Of a stretch of 22,056 bases of DNA, positions 5,051 to 13,162 are shown in pieces. The translations under genes and the position numbers were made by a program. The DNA is from a virus. The notes below the pieces were generated by a model. That model was given only the letters and a program-made list of their open reading frames with translations. It was not told the origin of the DNA and made no database searches. The stretch lies in the IMG/VR virus record IMGVR_UViG_3300029258_004101, positions 1 through 22,056 of that record. One strand, 5' to 3'. How positions within the stretch are numbered: the first letter of the stretch is position 1; each line of letters starts with the position of its first letter.

Positions 5051-7414
5051 ATGGAATTATCTAATCAATATCTCATCACGCCCGGCGCCGAGACGGCCAT
5101 CGCGGTCGGTTCAGCCAAGGACATCTCGCTCGACGCCGCCATCGGCACATGGCGAACCCTGTTTGGCTCCGACGCCAGCGAGTCTAAACCCAGCCGGCCT
5201 TACAAGCAGGTCGATCTGGTCTTCAACTGTGTCAGCAAACTGATCGAAGCGGTGGTGGGGATGCCGCTGGTCCTATCGACCCTCGACGATAAGGTAGTCG
5301 AATCCGGCCCCGCCTGGGACCTGCTGTTCAACAGCCCCGTCATGAGCTTACAAAAGTTCATCACCGCCACAGTAGGCCACTGGGCCTTGAGCAGGGACGT
5401 CTTTTGGGTCTTCCCCGGCAAAACTCCGGGCAAGCCGCCCACCGAGGTGCACGTCATAAGCGGCACCCAGATGCACGCCGTCACCCACAACAGCCGTCCT
5501 AACGGCGCTTTGATCGGCTGGGAGTTCCGCCCCGCCGGCGGCGCCCCGATCGATTTTTCGCTGGACGAGGTCTATCAGATCAAAAACTTCAACCCTTACG
5601 ACCCACACCACGGCCTCGGCCCCGCCACCGCCGCCAGGCTCAACATAGACTACATCTACGCCGCCACGCTGTTCAATTTCGCATCTTTGGAGAACGGCGC
5701 CGATCCGGGCGTAATCCTGACCACACCCGGCCGGCCGACCCCCGAGGAAGTAAAGATGCTGCGATCCAGTTTCGACGCCCGTCACAAGGGCGCCGCCAAC
5801 GCCAAGCGCACGGCCCTGCTCACCGGCGGCACAGACGCCAAGACCCTCGCGATGAACATGGTGGAGATGCAACTGGCAGAGCTTACCAATATCAGCGGAG
5901 CAAGGGTCTGCTCCACCTTCGGCGTACCGCCGGCCCTTGTCGGTCTGGTAACCGAGGCCCAGTACGCCCACGGCCCCGCCCAGCGTGACTTTATCTTCAA
6001 CACAATTCTCCCGCTTTGCGCAATGCTCGGCGGCGAGATCACCGACGGACTCATCGCCCGCTTCAGCCCAGAAGCTAACCAGTCATCCAGGTCCCCAGGC
6101 CGGCGCAAGCGTTCCTACCTTGCCGCCCGCCAAAAGGCCGTCAACAACCAAAGCAAGCTCTTCGCCTTCTTCGACACCGACCAGCATCCTACCGTCCAGG
6201 AGGCCACCCGCGAGATCGCCGAGAAGGTCTTCGCCTTCACACAGTCCGGCGTCCCGCTCAACGAGATCATCGAGGCCCACGATTTACCTTACGATATCGC
6301 CAAAATCCCCTGGGGCGATCAGTGGTGGATACCCATGGGCCAGGTCCCGGCATCCTATATCACTGAAGCCGGCCCCGAAGGCCTCACCGGCCCGCCGCTT
6401 CCTGAAGGCGAAGTTGACGATGATGACAACGAAGATCAAGGCAAAGACCTCTCGCATACCGCCCGCGAGCTGGCGGGTTTATTAACCGAACAGAAAAGCG
6501 AAAAAGCCGATGACCGGCAAAGGCTTCGGCTCTGGAAAAACTGGGTAATCTCATGGGCCGGTCTCGAGCGTGAATACAACGCGGCCATCCGCACATTTTT
6601 CCTGCGCCAGCAGCGACTGCTCACCGACAAACTAAAGGCCGCCTGCAAAGACCACAAGTCTATCTCCACCAAGGCCGATCCCGCCGAGATCATCGCCCGC
6701 GTTGTCTTCGATCTCCGTGTGGAAAATGGCAAGCTCAAGGTCATACACGATACCTTTTTCGGCCGTGCATCCGAGCTTGGCATCCGCCAGGGCCTTACCG
6801 AATCGTCAGGCCTGGCCTCCGATGCGTTCGAGTCTGCCGTTGACCAGGTCAAACGCTCCTCGCGTATAAATTACAAGCGCACCGTCTCGTCCGTCAAGCT
6901 CTCCAAGGTCAACCAGACGACCCGCGCGAGGGTAGCACGCCAGTTGACCGAAGGCCTCGGCAAGGGCGAGTCTCTCCAGCAGCTCACCGACCGGGTCGCG
7001 AACATCCTCTCGCCCAATAAGCTGGGCGGCCGCAAACGTGCACTTGGCATCGCCCGCAGCCAGACCGCAAGCGCCGTCTCCACCGGCCGCCACGAATCGT
7101 TCCGCCACGCAGCGGTAAAAGGCAAATCCTGGATAACCTCAGCCGACGACCACGTCCGCGACGCCCACCGGATCGCCGGTGCGACTTATGCCAAACCTAT
7201 CCCGCTGGACCAGCCCTTTATTGTCGATGGTGAGGCGCTCGCCTACCCCGGCGACCCAAACGGCTCGGCCAAAAATATCGCCAACTGCCGCTGCCTTGAG
7301 ATCGCCGCAGCGCTGGCGGATGGCAAGGCCGTCACTATCGCAACATACCTGACCATGAGTTTTTATTCCTACAGCCTTATGCAAAAAACCCTGTCAACAA
7401 AAGGGGACAAATAA
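5051..7414 (+). CDS. Portal protein fused to a MuF-type head morphogenesis domain
   Basis: Residues about 20-350 have the HK97-type portal (Phage_portal) pattern, including VFNCVSKLIEAVVGMPLVL, the LGPATAARLNIDYIYAATLF helix and the SGARVCSTFGVPPALVG block. An acidic linker (DDDDNEDQ near residue 455) and a helical section come next. The C-terminal part, about 625-765, is a Phage_Mu_F domain: ARSQTASAVSTGRHESFRHA, W-x-TSADDHVRDAHR, a proline/glycine loop and the final CRC motif (NIANCRCLE). The dodecameric portal is the DNA channel, and MuF proteins are minor head proteins injected or needed for assembly. Here both are one 787-residue chain. I chose ATG 5051 over ATG 5027. Neither has a strong ribosome-binding site, and 5051 follows the terminase stop by 8 bases. 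It is followed one base later by the protease gene. Confidence 0.9.
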   Translation: MELSNQYLITPGAETAIAVGSAKDISLDAAIGTWRTLFGSDASESKPSRPYKQVDLVFNCVSKLIEAVVGMPLVLSTLDDKVVESGPAWDLLFNSPVMSLQKFITATVGHWALSRDVFWVFPGKTPGKPPTEVHVISGTQMHAVTHNSRPNGALIGWEFRPAGGAPIDFSLDEVYQIKNFNPYDPHHGLGPATAARLNIDYIYAATLFNFASLENGADPGVILTTPGRPTPEEVKMLRSSFDARHKGAANAKRTALLTGGTDAKTLAMNMVEMQLAELTNISGARVCSTFGVPPALVGLVTEAQYAHGPAQRDFIFNTILPLCAMLGGEITDGLIARFSPEANQSSRSPGRRKRSYLAARQKAVNNQSKLFAFFDTDQHPTVQEATREIAEKVFAFTQSGVPLNEIIEAHDLPYDIAKIPWGDQWWIPMGQVPASYITEAGPEGLTGPPLPEGEVDDDDNEDQGKDLSHTARELAGLLTEQKSEKADDRQRLRLWKNWVISWAGLEREYNAAIRTFFLRQQRLLTDKLKAACKDHKSISTKADPAEIIARVVFDLRVENGKLKVIHDTFFGRASELGIRQGLTESSGLASDAFESAVDQVKRSSRINYKRTVSSVKLSKVNQTTRARVARQLTEGLGKGESLQQLTDRVANILSPNKLGGRKRALGIARSQTASAVSTGRHESFRHAAVKGKSWITSADDHVRDAHRIAGATYAKPIPLDQPFIVDGEALAYPGDPNGSAKNIANCRCLEIAAALADGKAVTIATYLTMSFYSYSLMQKTLSTKGDK

Positions 7415-7415
7415 A

Positions 7416-8216
7416 ATGGAAACCAGACATATACTCGCATATATCTCCAAAGCGGCTGACGCCATAAACCAAGATGACCACAGTATCAACTTTGTGGTCT
7501 CTACCGACATCGTGGATCGTGACAACGAGCGTGTCATGCCCGAAGCTGTAATGGAGGCCATCACAAAAGGAGATTTCGCCAACAACCCTGCGGCACTGCC
7601 CTGCCACCTGCACAGACTCCAGACCGGCATGCCGCCGTCTGTCGGTCACTGGGACACCGACACAGCGAGACTGCTTAAGCATCGCGTGGAGATGCGGCTC
7701 AATTTCGCGGCCGATACACAGCTAGGCGGTGAATACTGGAAATATTACAGCAAGCGTCACATGCGTGCCGTCTCGATCGGCTTTAGGATAATCGACGGTC
7801 ACGAAGAAGTCATCGACGGCAAGCGCATCTATATCATCACCAAGATCGACCTCTTTGAGATAAGCTGTGTACCGGTAGGCGCCAATGCGCAAGCTCTAAG
7901 CAAACACAAAGAATGGTTCACCCATGCGGACGATCCGGCAAAAGCATCCACCGCGTTCGACGCCAAGGCCATCGCCGATGCAATCATCGACAAAATCAAA
8001 AGCCAGTTTACCATCTGGATCAACGATAACGAAACTATAGTCCAAATCAACGACAGCCTCGAAGAAATCAAATCGCTCCTTTGCCATGACCACGGCGAGT
8101 ATGCGGAGGAGTTCATGCTCGATGACCCCTCCGACCAGCTCGACCCTGCAGGCAAAGCGAATATAACCGAGCAGCAAATTAAAAAAATGTTAATGAATGC
8201 AATTTCCAAACTTTAA
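7416..8216 (+). CDS. Prohead protease, HK97 family
   Basis: This is a serine protease that trims the capsid delta domain during head maturation. The family pattern is clear: H64/H66 in LPCHLHRL, S120 in RAVSIGF and E148 in LFEISCVPVGAN, consistent with the His-Ser-Glu triad of U35-type proteases. About 100 residues after the catalytic domain form an extra C-terminal region. It has acidic stretches and a basic-helical end (ITEQQIKKMLMNAISKL), which could act as an internal scaffold or capsid-binding tail. AAGGGG at about 7401-7406 serves the ATG at 7416, which lies immediately after the portal stop. Position between portal and major capsid gene is the standard one. Confidence 0.93.
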   Translation: METRHILAYISKAADAINQDDHSINFVVSTDIVDRDNERVMPEAVMEAITKGDFANNPAALPCHLHRLQTGMPPSVGHWDTDTARLLKHRVEMRLNFAADTQLGGEYWKYYSKRHMRAVSIGFRIIDGHEEVIDGKRIYIITKIDLFEISCVPVGANAQALSKHKEWFTHADDPAKASTAFDAKAIADAIIDKIKSQFTIWINDNETIVQINDSLEEIKSLLCHDHGEYAEEFMLDDPSDQLDPAGKANITEQQIKKMLMNAISKL

Positions 8217-8235
8217 CTATTGAAAGGTTTATATC

Positions 8236-9600
8236 ATGGAAGAAACCGCTCTTCAGCAAAAAATCGAAACGATGTTAAAAGACACCGTCAAGGGCCTGGC
8301 CACAAAGGAAGAACTCCGCAAGGAGGTATCCGAGACGGTTACTACCGTCTTTGAAGAGCAACAGGCCGAATCTCAAAAGCAGCTCGAAACGGCCAACGAA
8401 AAGCTCGAAGAGACCGAGACCACCGTCAAGGACCTCATCGAGCAGGTCAAATATCTCCGCAAGACCCGCATGGCCCCCATCAAGGATGCCTCCGGCCACT
8501 ACTCCGGCGTCTGGGGTTCCCTCGAGGAGGCCAAGAATTTCGGCCTCTACATCATGTCGGACGTCCTCGGCATCCCCGAAGCCAAAAAGGCGTTCGAAGC
8601 CACCGGCATCGAGCGACGCCGGATGATCGACGGCCAGATCATCGAGGGCAAGGCCATCTCCTCATCCGACCTCACCGCCGGTGCGGCCCTGGCGCCCAGC
8701 GACTTTATTCCGCGCCTGGTCATCCTGATCGAGGCATACAGCGCCTACCGCCAGGTAGCGCAGGAACAACCCCTCGGCGCCGGCGACAGCAGTATCCCCG
8801 CCCAGACCTCCGACATAACTGTTTACTGCCCGGCCGCCGGCGTGGCCGCCACGGAAGGTTCTCTCGGCTTCACATCGCTCGGACTCAACCCCCAGGAATG
8901 GGTCGCTTACGCCGCCGTCAACCGTGACCTGGACGAAGACGCCGCCATCCCGGTCGGCGAGGTCATAGGCCGCAGCCTGGCCCGTGCCTTCGGCAACAAG
9001 GAAGATGCGTGCGGTTTCGTCGGCGACGGCACCAAGGCTTACTTCAACGTCATCGGCGCCCGGGCGGCTCTGCGGGCCGTCGATTCAACCGTAACCAATG
9101 TTGCGGGCCTGCACGTCCAGGACACCGCCGGCGCCTGGTCATCTATCGATCTACAGGATATACTTGCCGTCGCCGGCCTGCTGCCCGAATATGCCGAGGT
9201 CGATATGGGCGATGAGGTCAACTGGGTCACATCCAAGATGTTCTACATGACCGTCATGCTCAACGCAGCCCTGACCGCCGGCGGCGCCTACGCGGCCGAG
9301 GTCACCCGCCCGGACTTCCTGACCAAGCCGACAATCCTCGGCCGCCGAGTCCGGTTTGGCGGCGGCATGCCCAAGGCCAAAGAGTCCGCCGACCACTGCC
9401 CGTTATTGTACGGCAACTTCAAGCTCGGCTCCGCCCTTGGCGACCGCCGCAAAATCACCATCGAGATGTCAACCGAGGCCCGCTTCCTGCAGCGCCAGAC
9501 GGTAATCATGGGCTCCGAGCGTATCGCAATCAACAACCACGGCGTCGGCGATACCACCAACGCCGGCCCGATCGTCGGACTCTGGTCGGATATCGCCTAA
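8236..9600 (+). CDS. Major capsid protein, HK97 fold, with delta domain
   Basis: The first 80 or so residues are a Glu/Lys/Gln-rich coiled coil (QQKIETMLKDTVKGLATKEE onward), the typical delta domain that scaffolds assembly and is removed by the protease encoded just upstream. The remainder follows the HK97 capsid pattern. It has an N-arm, the segment AALAPSDFIPRLVILIEAYS, a P-domain helix, the VNRDLDEDAAIPVGEVIGRSLARAF region and a C-terminal block ending KITIEMSTEARFLQRQTVIM with GSERIAI. Length (454 residues with the delta domain) is normal. GAAAGG at 8222-8227 is the ribosome-binding site. The gene should be among the most highly expressed in the operon. Confidence 0.93.
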   Translation: MEETALQQKIETMLKDTVKGLATKEELRKEVSETVTTVFEEQQAESQKQLETANEKLEETETTVKDLIEQVKYLRKTRMAPIKDASGHYSGVWGSLEEAKNFGLYIMSDVLGIPEAKKAFEATGIERRRMIDGQIIEGKAISSSDLTAGAALAPSDFIPRLVILIEAYSAYRQVAQEQPLGAGDSSIPAQTSDITVYCPAAGVAATEGSLGFTSLGLNPQEWVAYAAVNRDLDEDAAIPVGEVIGRSLARAFGNKEDACGFVGDGTKAYFNVIGARAALRAVDSTVTNVAGLHVQDTAGAWSSIDLQDILAVAGLLPEYAEVDMGDEVNWVTSKMFYMTVMLNAALTAGGAYAAEVTRPDFLTKPTILGRRVRFGGGMPKAKESADHCPLLYGNFKLGSALGDRRKITIEMSTEARFLQRQTVIMGSERIAINNHGVGDTTNAGPIVGLWSDIA

Positions 9601-9681
9601 AAATGTCCAGCGAAAGTTGGGCTGTTATGTAGTTGTTAACTATCTTTTAACGAGCCTTTAATTTACGTGAAAGGAATAACC

Positions 9682-10146
9682 ATGAACCCCGAAGTTCAAG
9701 CAAATTACACCAAAATACTGACTCCGCCGCAGCTCAAGGATAATGGCGATCTCGCCGGCAATACCTACATCGATACCGTCCAGAACGGTACCCAGTGGGG
9801 TCACCTGCAAATACTTATTATTCTCGGTACCGTGGATGCCGCCCTCGGCTCAACCGCCGAGACCACTGCGCCGCTTGTCGAAGAGTGCGATACCTCCGAT
9901 GGTACCTATACCGCCGTCACCGACGCCGCCCTGGCCGACGCGATCGCCGACGATGAAGACGATTCGCTCTTCGCGATCGACATCGACCTGCGAGCGGCCC
10001 ACAAGCGTTACATGCGGGTCCAGGCACCGCATTCCGGCGACGGCACTAACGGAGTTAACGCGGCGATTATCGGCATACTCTCCAAGCCGCAGGTAGCGCC
10101 CGATACAGCAGCTAAGCGTGGCTTTGCAGAGCATATCATTGTCTAA
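9682..10146 (+). CDS. Probable capsid accessory or decoration protein
   Basis: I do not recognise a named family. The ATG at 9682 is preferred over an in-frame GTG at 9667 because AAAGGA at 9670-9675 lies upstream of it. The 154-residue product is beta-rich, with Thr/Asp/Ala-rich turns, an acidic loop (DAIADDEDDSLFAIDIDL) and a small hydrophobic core segment (HLQILIILGTVDAAL). There are no cysteines, signal peptide or membrane segments. It directly follows the major capsid gene, the usual place for decoration or head-stabilising proteins. The closing segment (SGDGTNGVNAAIIGILSKPQ) resembles the beta-strand pattern in the N-terminal part of the gene at 11008, so the two could be related. Role inferred mainly from position. 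Confidence 0.8.
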   Translation: MNPEVQANYTKILTPPQLKDNGDLAGNTYIDTVQNGTQWGHLQILIILGTVDAALGSTAETTAPLVEECDTSDGTYTAVTDAALADAIADDEDDSLFAIDIDLRAAHKRYMRVQAPHSGDGTNGVNAAIIGILSKPQVAPDTAAKRGFAEHIIV

Positions 10147-10162
10147 CAAATACGAATGGCTT

Positions 10163-10207
10163 GTCGCGGGGGCGCAGAAGCATCCGCAGTCCTGCGTCCC
10201 CCGCGAC
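10163..10207 (+). promoter_or_regulatory. Very stable RNA hairpin between head genes
   Basis: GTCGCGGGGGCGCAG (10163-10177) pairs with CTGCGTCCCCCGCGAC (10192-10207). This gives a 15-bp GC-rich stem with one bulged base and a 14-base loop. It is not followed by a T-tract, so it is not a standard intrinsic terminator. It may act as an mRNA processing or stability element separating strongly expressed capsid mRNA from later genes, or as a partial terminator. Confidence 0.7.
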
Positions 10208-10251
10208 CTTACTTACAACTAATTACTTACAACTATATAAGGAGCGTGATC

Positions 10252-10941
10252 ATGCCGTGGATCAGAATCACAAAAACCCACAACCAGGGTTTTAACATGT
10301 ACAGCAAAGGCGAGCTTATCGACCGTCCCGAGTCCCAGATCAAACTACTGCCAGCGGATGTTTACGAGCCGGCCGTCAGTCCTTACGAGTCGCAAGTTGA
10401 CCAGGCCGCCCGCGCACGCGACCTGGCAAAGCAGACATTCCTTCGCCTCCAGCAGGAATCCACCCTCGCCGCCGACAAACTGCGCACTGCCCAAAAGGCC
10501 GCAGAGACCGCCAGCCAGGGTTACGATGAAGCAGACCGTCAGTGCGGCAAGCTACTTGCCGAGCAGGGCAGGTGCGAAGAACGCATCGCCAAACTCGAAG
10601 GCAAGACGGGCAAAAAGGACCTCGCCTCCTTTAACAAGCAAACCGCCCACCTCCGGGACATAAACCGGCAGTTGGAGATTACGCAACTAGTGGTTGTCAA
10701 ATTACAAGCTGTACTCTCAGCCGCCAACACCGAAGTCGAGCTCTGCAAGCTTGCCGCCGAGGCCGCCCGCAAGGCAGCCGAGGCAGCCAACCCCGACAAA
10801 GCCAAACAGGAGCAACCCGCCGATGAACCAGAACAACCAGAACAAAACGAACCTGCCGGCAACGCCGACCCAGAAGCCGCCGAGCCAAAAGATGCAAACA
10901 ACCCCGAAGGACAAGCAGTTTCGGCCCAAGCCGGCAAATAA
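10252..10941 (+). CDS. Coiled-coil, acidic-tailed head-region protein
   Basis: TAAGGAG at 10238-10244 fixes the ATG at 10252, although the frame is open upstream through the hairpin. The first 45 residues (WIRITKTHNQGF, then KGELIDRPESQIKLLPA) have the pattern of small phage head-region proteins that carry a KGE-I-x-RPE segment. Residues about 50-170 are a long Ala/Glu/Gln/Lys-rich coiled coil with three cysteines. The last 50 or so are disordered and rich in Pro, Glu, Asn and Ala (QPADEPEQPEQNEPAGNADP). There are no membrane segments. It sits between the head gene at 9682 and the connector gene. The fused coiled coil and acidic tail could make it an internal scaffold or a connector accessory. 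Function is unknown. Confidence 0.8.
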   Translation: MPWIRITKTHNQGFNMYSKGELIDRPESQIKLLPADVYEPAVSPYESQVDQAARARDLAKQTFLRLQQESTLAADKLRTAQKAAETASQGYDEADRQCGKLLAEQGRCEERIAKLEGKTGKKDLASFNKQTAHLRDINRQLEITQLVVVKLQAVLSAANTEVELCKLAAEAARKAAEAANPDKAKQEQPADEPEQPEQNEPAGNADPEAAEPKDANNPEGQAVSAQAGK

Positions 10942-10954
10942 CTATCGAAAAAAA

Positions 10955-10989
10955 TCTAACATCTGAAATCTGACTTCTGACTTCTGACT
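10955..10989 (+). repeat. Short tandem heptamer repeat (five units)
   Basis: Five consecutive 7-base units: TCTAACA, TCTGAAA, then TCTGACT three times. It fills the gap between the coiled-coil gene and the connector gene and ends just before the ribosome-binding site of the latter (AAGGA near 10993). Heptamer tandem repeats of the TCTGACT/AGTCAGA type are typically intergenic and dispersed in bacterial genomes. Confidence 0.85.
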
Positions 10990-11007
10990 TTACAAGGAAC
11001 ACCGCAC

Positions 11008-11964
11008 ATGGCTGAGCTTGTAGCAATAACCTCCGAGGCCGTAGCCGTCGATGATTCGCTAACCACGCTTATCGACTGGACCAACATCGAGGCCGTTAGC
11101 GGCTTTACGCTCGCCATCGCCAACGCCTCCGGCGGCTCCGCCAACGATATCACCGATATCCAGATCGACACCTCCTCCGACGGCGGCACTACAGTCAGCA
11201 CCGACCAGCACGACGGCGTCCCCGCCGTCCCGGTCGCGGCCGGCGCCGCTGCCGTAGGAACCTTTACCGAATCGGCCGCCTTCGTCCGCATCCGTGCCGT
11301 CTGCGCCGAGGGCGAGGATACCACCGCCACCGCCCAATTGGTAGCAAGCTCCTCAGTTGGCAAGCTAGCGACCCTGACCGACCTCAAGGACCGCCTCGGC
11401 ATCGCTTCAACCAACACCGACCACGACCAGACTCTTGGCCGCATCATCACCGGCATCACAACGATCTTTGAGTCCCATTGCCGCCGCCCCCTGATCATTA
11501 CCGCCGCCGATGTAACCGAATACACAAGCGGCCTGGGCACGCGGCTCCAGCTCAATCGTTACCCGGTAGCATCCATTACGTCTGTCAAGATCGCCATCGA
11601 TTACAATTTCGACGATGTCACCGCCCTGGTCGCCGACACCGAATACCGCCTGACCAATTCCGGCGCAAACGGCATCCTCTACCGCCGTGGTCTCGAATGG
11701 CCGCTGGTCGATGACAGTATCCAGGTCATCTATCGCGGCGGCTATTGCCCCGCCGGCCAAAGCGCAGGCGAAGGCGAGACCGTTCTGCCCGCCGATCTGC
11801 GCGAAGCTGCCATAGAGCAGTCATGTTTTATCTTCAAGCGCAAGGACGATATCGGCCTTTCTGCCGTCTCGTTCGACGGCGGCTCAATCAATAAATCCTC
11901 GCCGATGAAACTCCTGCCCCAGGTCGAATCAATCCTGGCCAATTACAGGAGGGCCTCACTGTGA
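11008..11964 (+). CDS. Head-tail connector (gp6-like) with an extra N-terminal domain
   Basis: The C-terminal 200 residues follow the gp6/gp15-type connector pattern: LTDLKDRLGIASTNTDHDQT, then helical GRIITGITTIFESHCRRPL, TEYTSGLGTRLQLNRYPV, SITSVKI and late helices (LREAAIEQSCFIFKRKDDIG). These proteins form the ring that links portal to tail and stop DNA leakage. The first 115 or so residues are unusual. They are a Ser/Thr/Ala-rich beta-type domain (ANDITDIQIDTSSDGGTTVS) resembling accessory head or decoration proteins and not part of standard connectors. AAGGA at about 10993-10997 precedes the ATG at 11008. It overlaps the next gene by four bases (GTGA), a coupled arrangement. Confidence 0.87.
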   Translation: MAELVAITSEAVAVDDSLTTLIDWTNIEAVSGFTLAIANASGGSANDITDIQIDTSSDGGTTVSTDQHDGVPAVPVAAGAAAVGTFTESAAFVRIRAVCAEGEDTTATAQLVASSSVGKLATLTDLKDRLGIASTNTDHDQTLGRIITGITTIFESHCRRPLIITAADVTEYTSGLGTRLQLNRYPVASITSVKIAIDYNFDDVTALVADTEYRLTNSGANGILYRRGLEWPLVDDSIQVIYRGGYCPAGQSAGEGETVLPADLREAAIEQSCFIFKRKDDIGLSAVSFDGGSINKSSPMKLLPQVESILANYRRASL

Positions 11965-12557
11965 AGATAGTCATGCAAATGGGTCCTGGCTATAAGCAGG
12001 TCCGCGACGAGCTGCTCGCACTCGGGGCCGACATAGAGCAGGCCGCCTCCGAAGGCATGGCCGCCGGCGGCCATATCACCGCCGGTGCAATCGCCCGCGA
12101 CTATCTTTCCGGCCAACCGCTCAAGCGCCGCTCCGGCCAGCTCGCCCGCGAGCTTGACAGTTGGATGGATGCCCCCCTCGACCTGGTCATCGGCATCCCC
12201 GACGGCTCGACCGTCGAACCCTACAAGTGGCTGCTCGGCGATGAGCAGATGACCATCCGGCCCAAGAAGGGCAGGTTCCTGACGATCCCGATCGGCGAGA
12301 ACCTTACCTCCGCAGGTGTCCCTCGTTACACTTCACCCCGCCAGGTAGAAGATGGGTTTTTCCTCAAGAGCAAAGGCGGCCAGCTCCTCTTCGGCCGCAA
12401 AAACGGCAAGCGCGGCAAGTTCCGCCCCTTGTTCGTTTTGGTAACCAGCGTATTCGTTCAGGGCACCGGCGCACTTTACGATGGCGTCATGGCCTCACTC
12501 GACAATATCGCCGATTCAATCGAAGATGCAATCGGCAAGATAAAGGATGTTAATTGA
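11961..12557 (+). CDS. HK97 gp10-like head-tail joining protein
   Basis: A GTG start at 11961 overlaps the upstream stop (GTGA) and follows AGGAGGG at 11947-11953, the strongest ribosome-binding site in the operon. The 198-residue product has an N-terminal helical part and the phrase EPYKWLLGDEQMTIRPKKGR, then FLTIPIGENLTSAGVPRYTS. A C-terminal block, FGRKNGKRGKFRPLFVLVTS, is followed by helices. This pattern is that of gp10-like minor tail or head-tail joining proteins of siphoviruses, which act with the connector and Gp37-like completion proteins at the head-tail interface. Assignment is moderate. A gp37-family relative of Mu-like phages is an alternative. Confidence 0.75.
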   Translation: MKIVMQMGPGYKQVRDELLALGADIEQAASEGMAAGGHITAGAIARDYLSGQPLKRRSGQLARELDSWMDAPLDLVIGIPDGSTVEPYKWLLGDEQMTIRPKKGRFLTIPIGENLTSAGVPRYTSPRQVEDGFFLKSKGGQLLFGRKNGKRGKFRPLFVLVTSVFVQGTGALYDGVMASLDNIADSIEDAIGKIKDVN

Positions 12558-12625
12558 AGTGTATGGAAATTTGTATTTAGCTTACGTTTTCTCAATAAGT
12601 CAGCGTAATACCATCAGCTTAACAC

Positions 12626-12653
12626 AAGGAGGTCCAGCGGAAGCTGGTTGATA
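12626..12653 (+). promoter_or_regulatory. Ribosome-binding site, hairpin and start codon arrangement
   Basis: AAGGAGG at 12626-12632 lies 20 bases before the ATG at 12653, too far for normal initiation. The intervening bases contain CCAGC (12634-12638), the loop GGAA (12639-12642) and GCTGG (12643-12647). They form a 5-bp stem with a GNRA-type tetraloop that would shorten the effective spacing to about 6 bases. An in-frame CTG at 12644 is a possible alternative start. Confidence 0.5.
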
Positions 12654-13147
12654 TGGCAAACGATGGCTCTGAAACATCGATCATCGAGCAATGGCTCGCC
12701 GACACACTCGCGGCCCTGACCGATTCCGGCTCCGCCCTGCCCGGCAATAAGGTTTTCAAAACCGCCGACCTGTGGACTGGCCAGGTCTCCGCCGAGAAGT
12801 CCGGCGCCGAAGCCTTCATCCGTTACGCCCCATTCGCCTTCGTCTCTTATATTCCATCCGATGCCTTCCGTGAGGGCGGCGATGACCAGCGACTTGCCCT
12901 CGATTTCGCCGTCGCGATCGGAGTTACAAGCAAATACCCCGGCGTCGCTCGCTTCGGCGATACGGGTTTTCTCGGCGCCAACAAGATCGAGCAGCTCGTA
13001 ATAGATGCGATCGATCACCAGCGACCGTCAAGCGACTCAGTCAAATGCGATGACCTCAAATTCCAGGGCAGCATCTTAGTAATCGACCGGCCGAAAGTCC
13101 GGCAAGTGCAACTCAACTTTACCGCCGACCGAACCGGCACTTTTTAA
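12653..13147 (+). CDS. Tail completion protein, Mu Gp37-like (DUF1834)
   Basis: The 164-residue product starts with a helix (SIIEQWLADTLAAL) followed by beta strands. Its pattern (IRYAPFAFVSYIP, LALDFAVAIGVTSKYPGVAR, then LGANKIEQLVIDAID and a final strand IDRPKVRQVQLNFTA) matches Gp37-type proteins of Mu-like phages, which cap the tail or join it to the head. Gene order, after a gp10-like gene and before the tail tube, agrees. A gap of 95 bases precedes it, with no gene. Translation start is inferred to be ATG 12653 with a hairpin-bridged ribosome-binding site. Confidence 0.82.
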   Translation: MANDGSETSIIEQWLADTLAALTDSGSALPGNKVFKTADLWTGQVSAEKSGAEAFIRYAPFAFVSYIPSDAFREGGDDQRLALDFAVAIGVTSKYPGVARFGDTGFLGANKIEQLVIDAIDHQRPSSDSVKCDDLKFQGSILVIDRPKVRQVQLNFTADRTGTF

Positions 13148-13162
13148 CAAAGGAATATTATC

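Noticed and set aside
5348-5971. Reverse-strand open frame of 207 codons opposite the portal domain
   Set aside because: It is the antisense shadow of a strongly supported portal sequence, a common effect of high-GC codon use.
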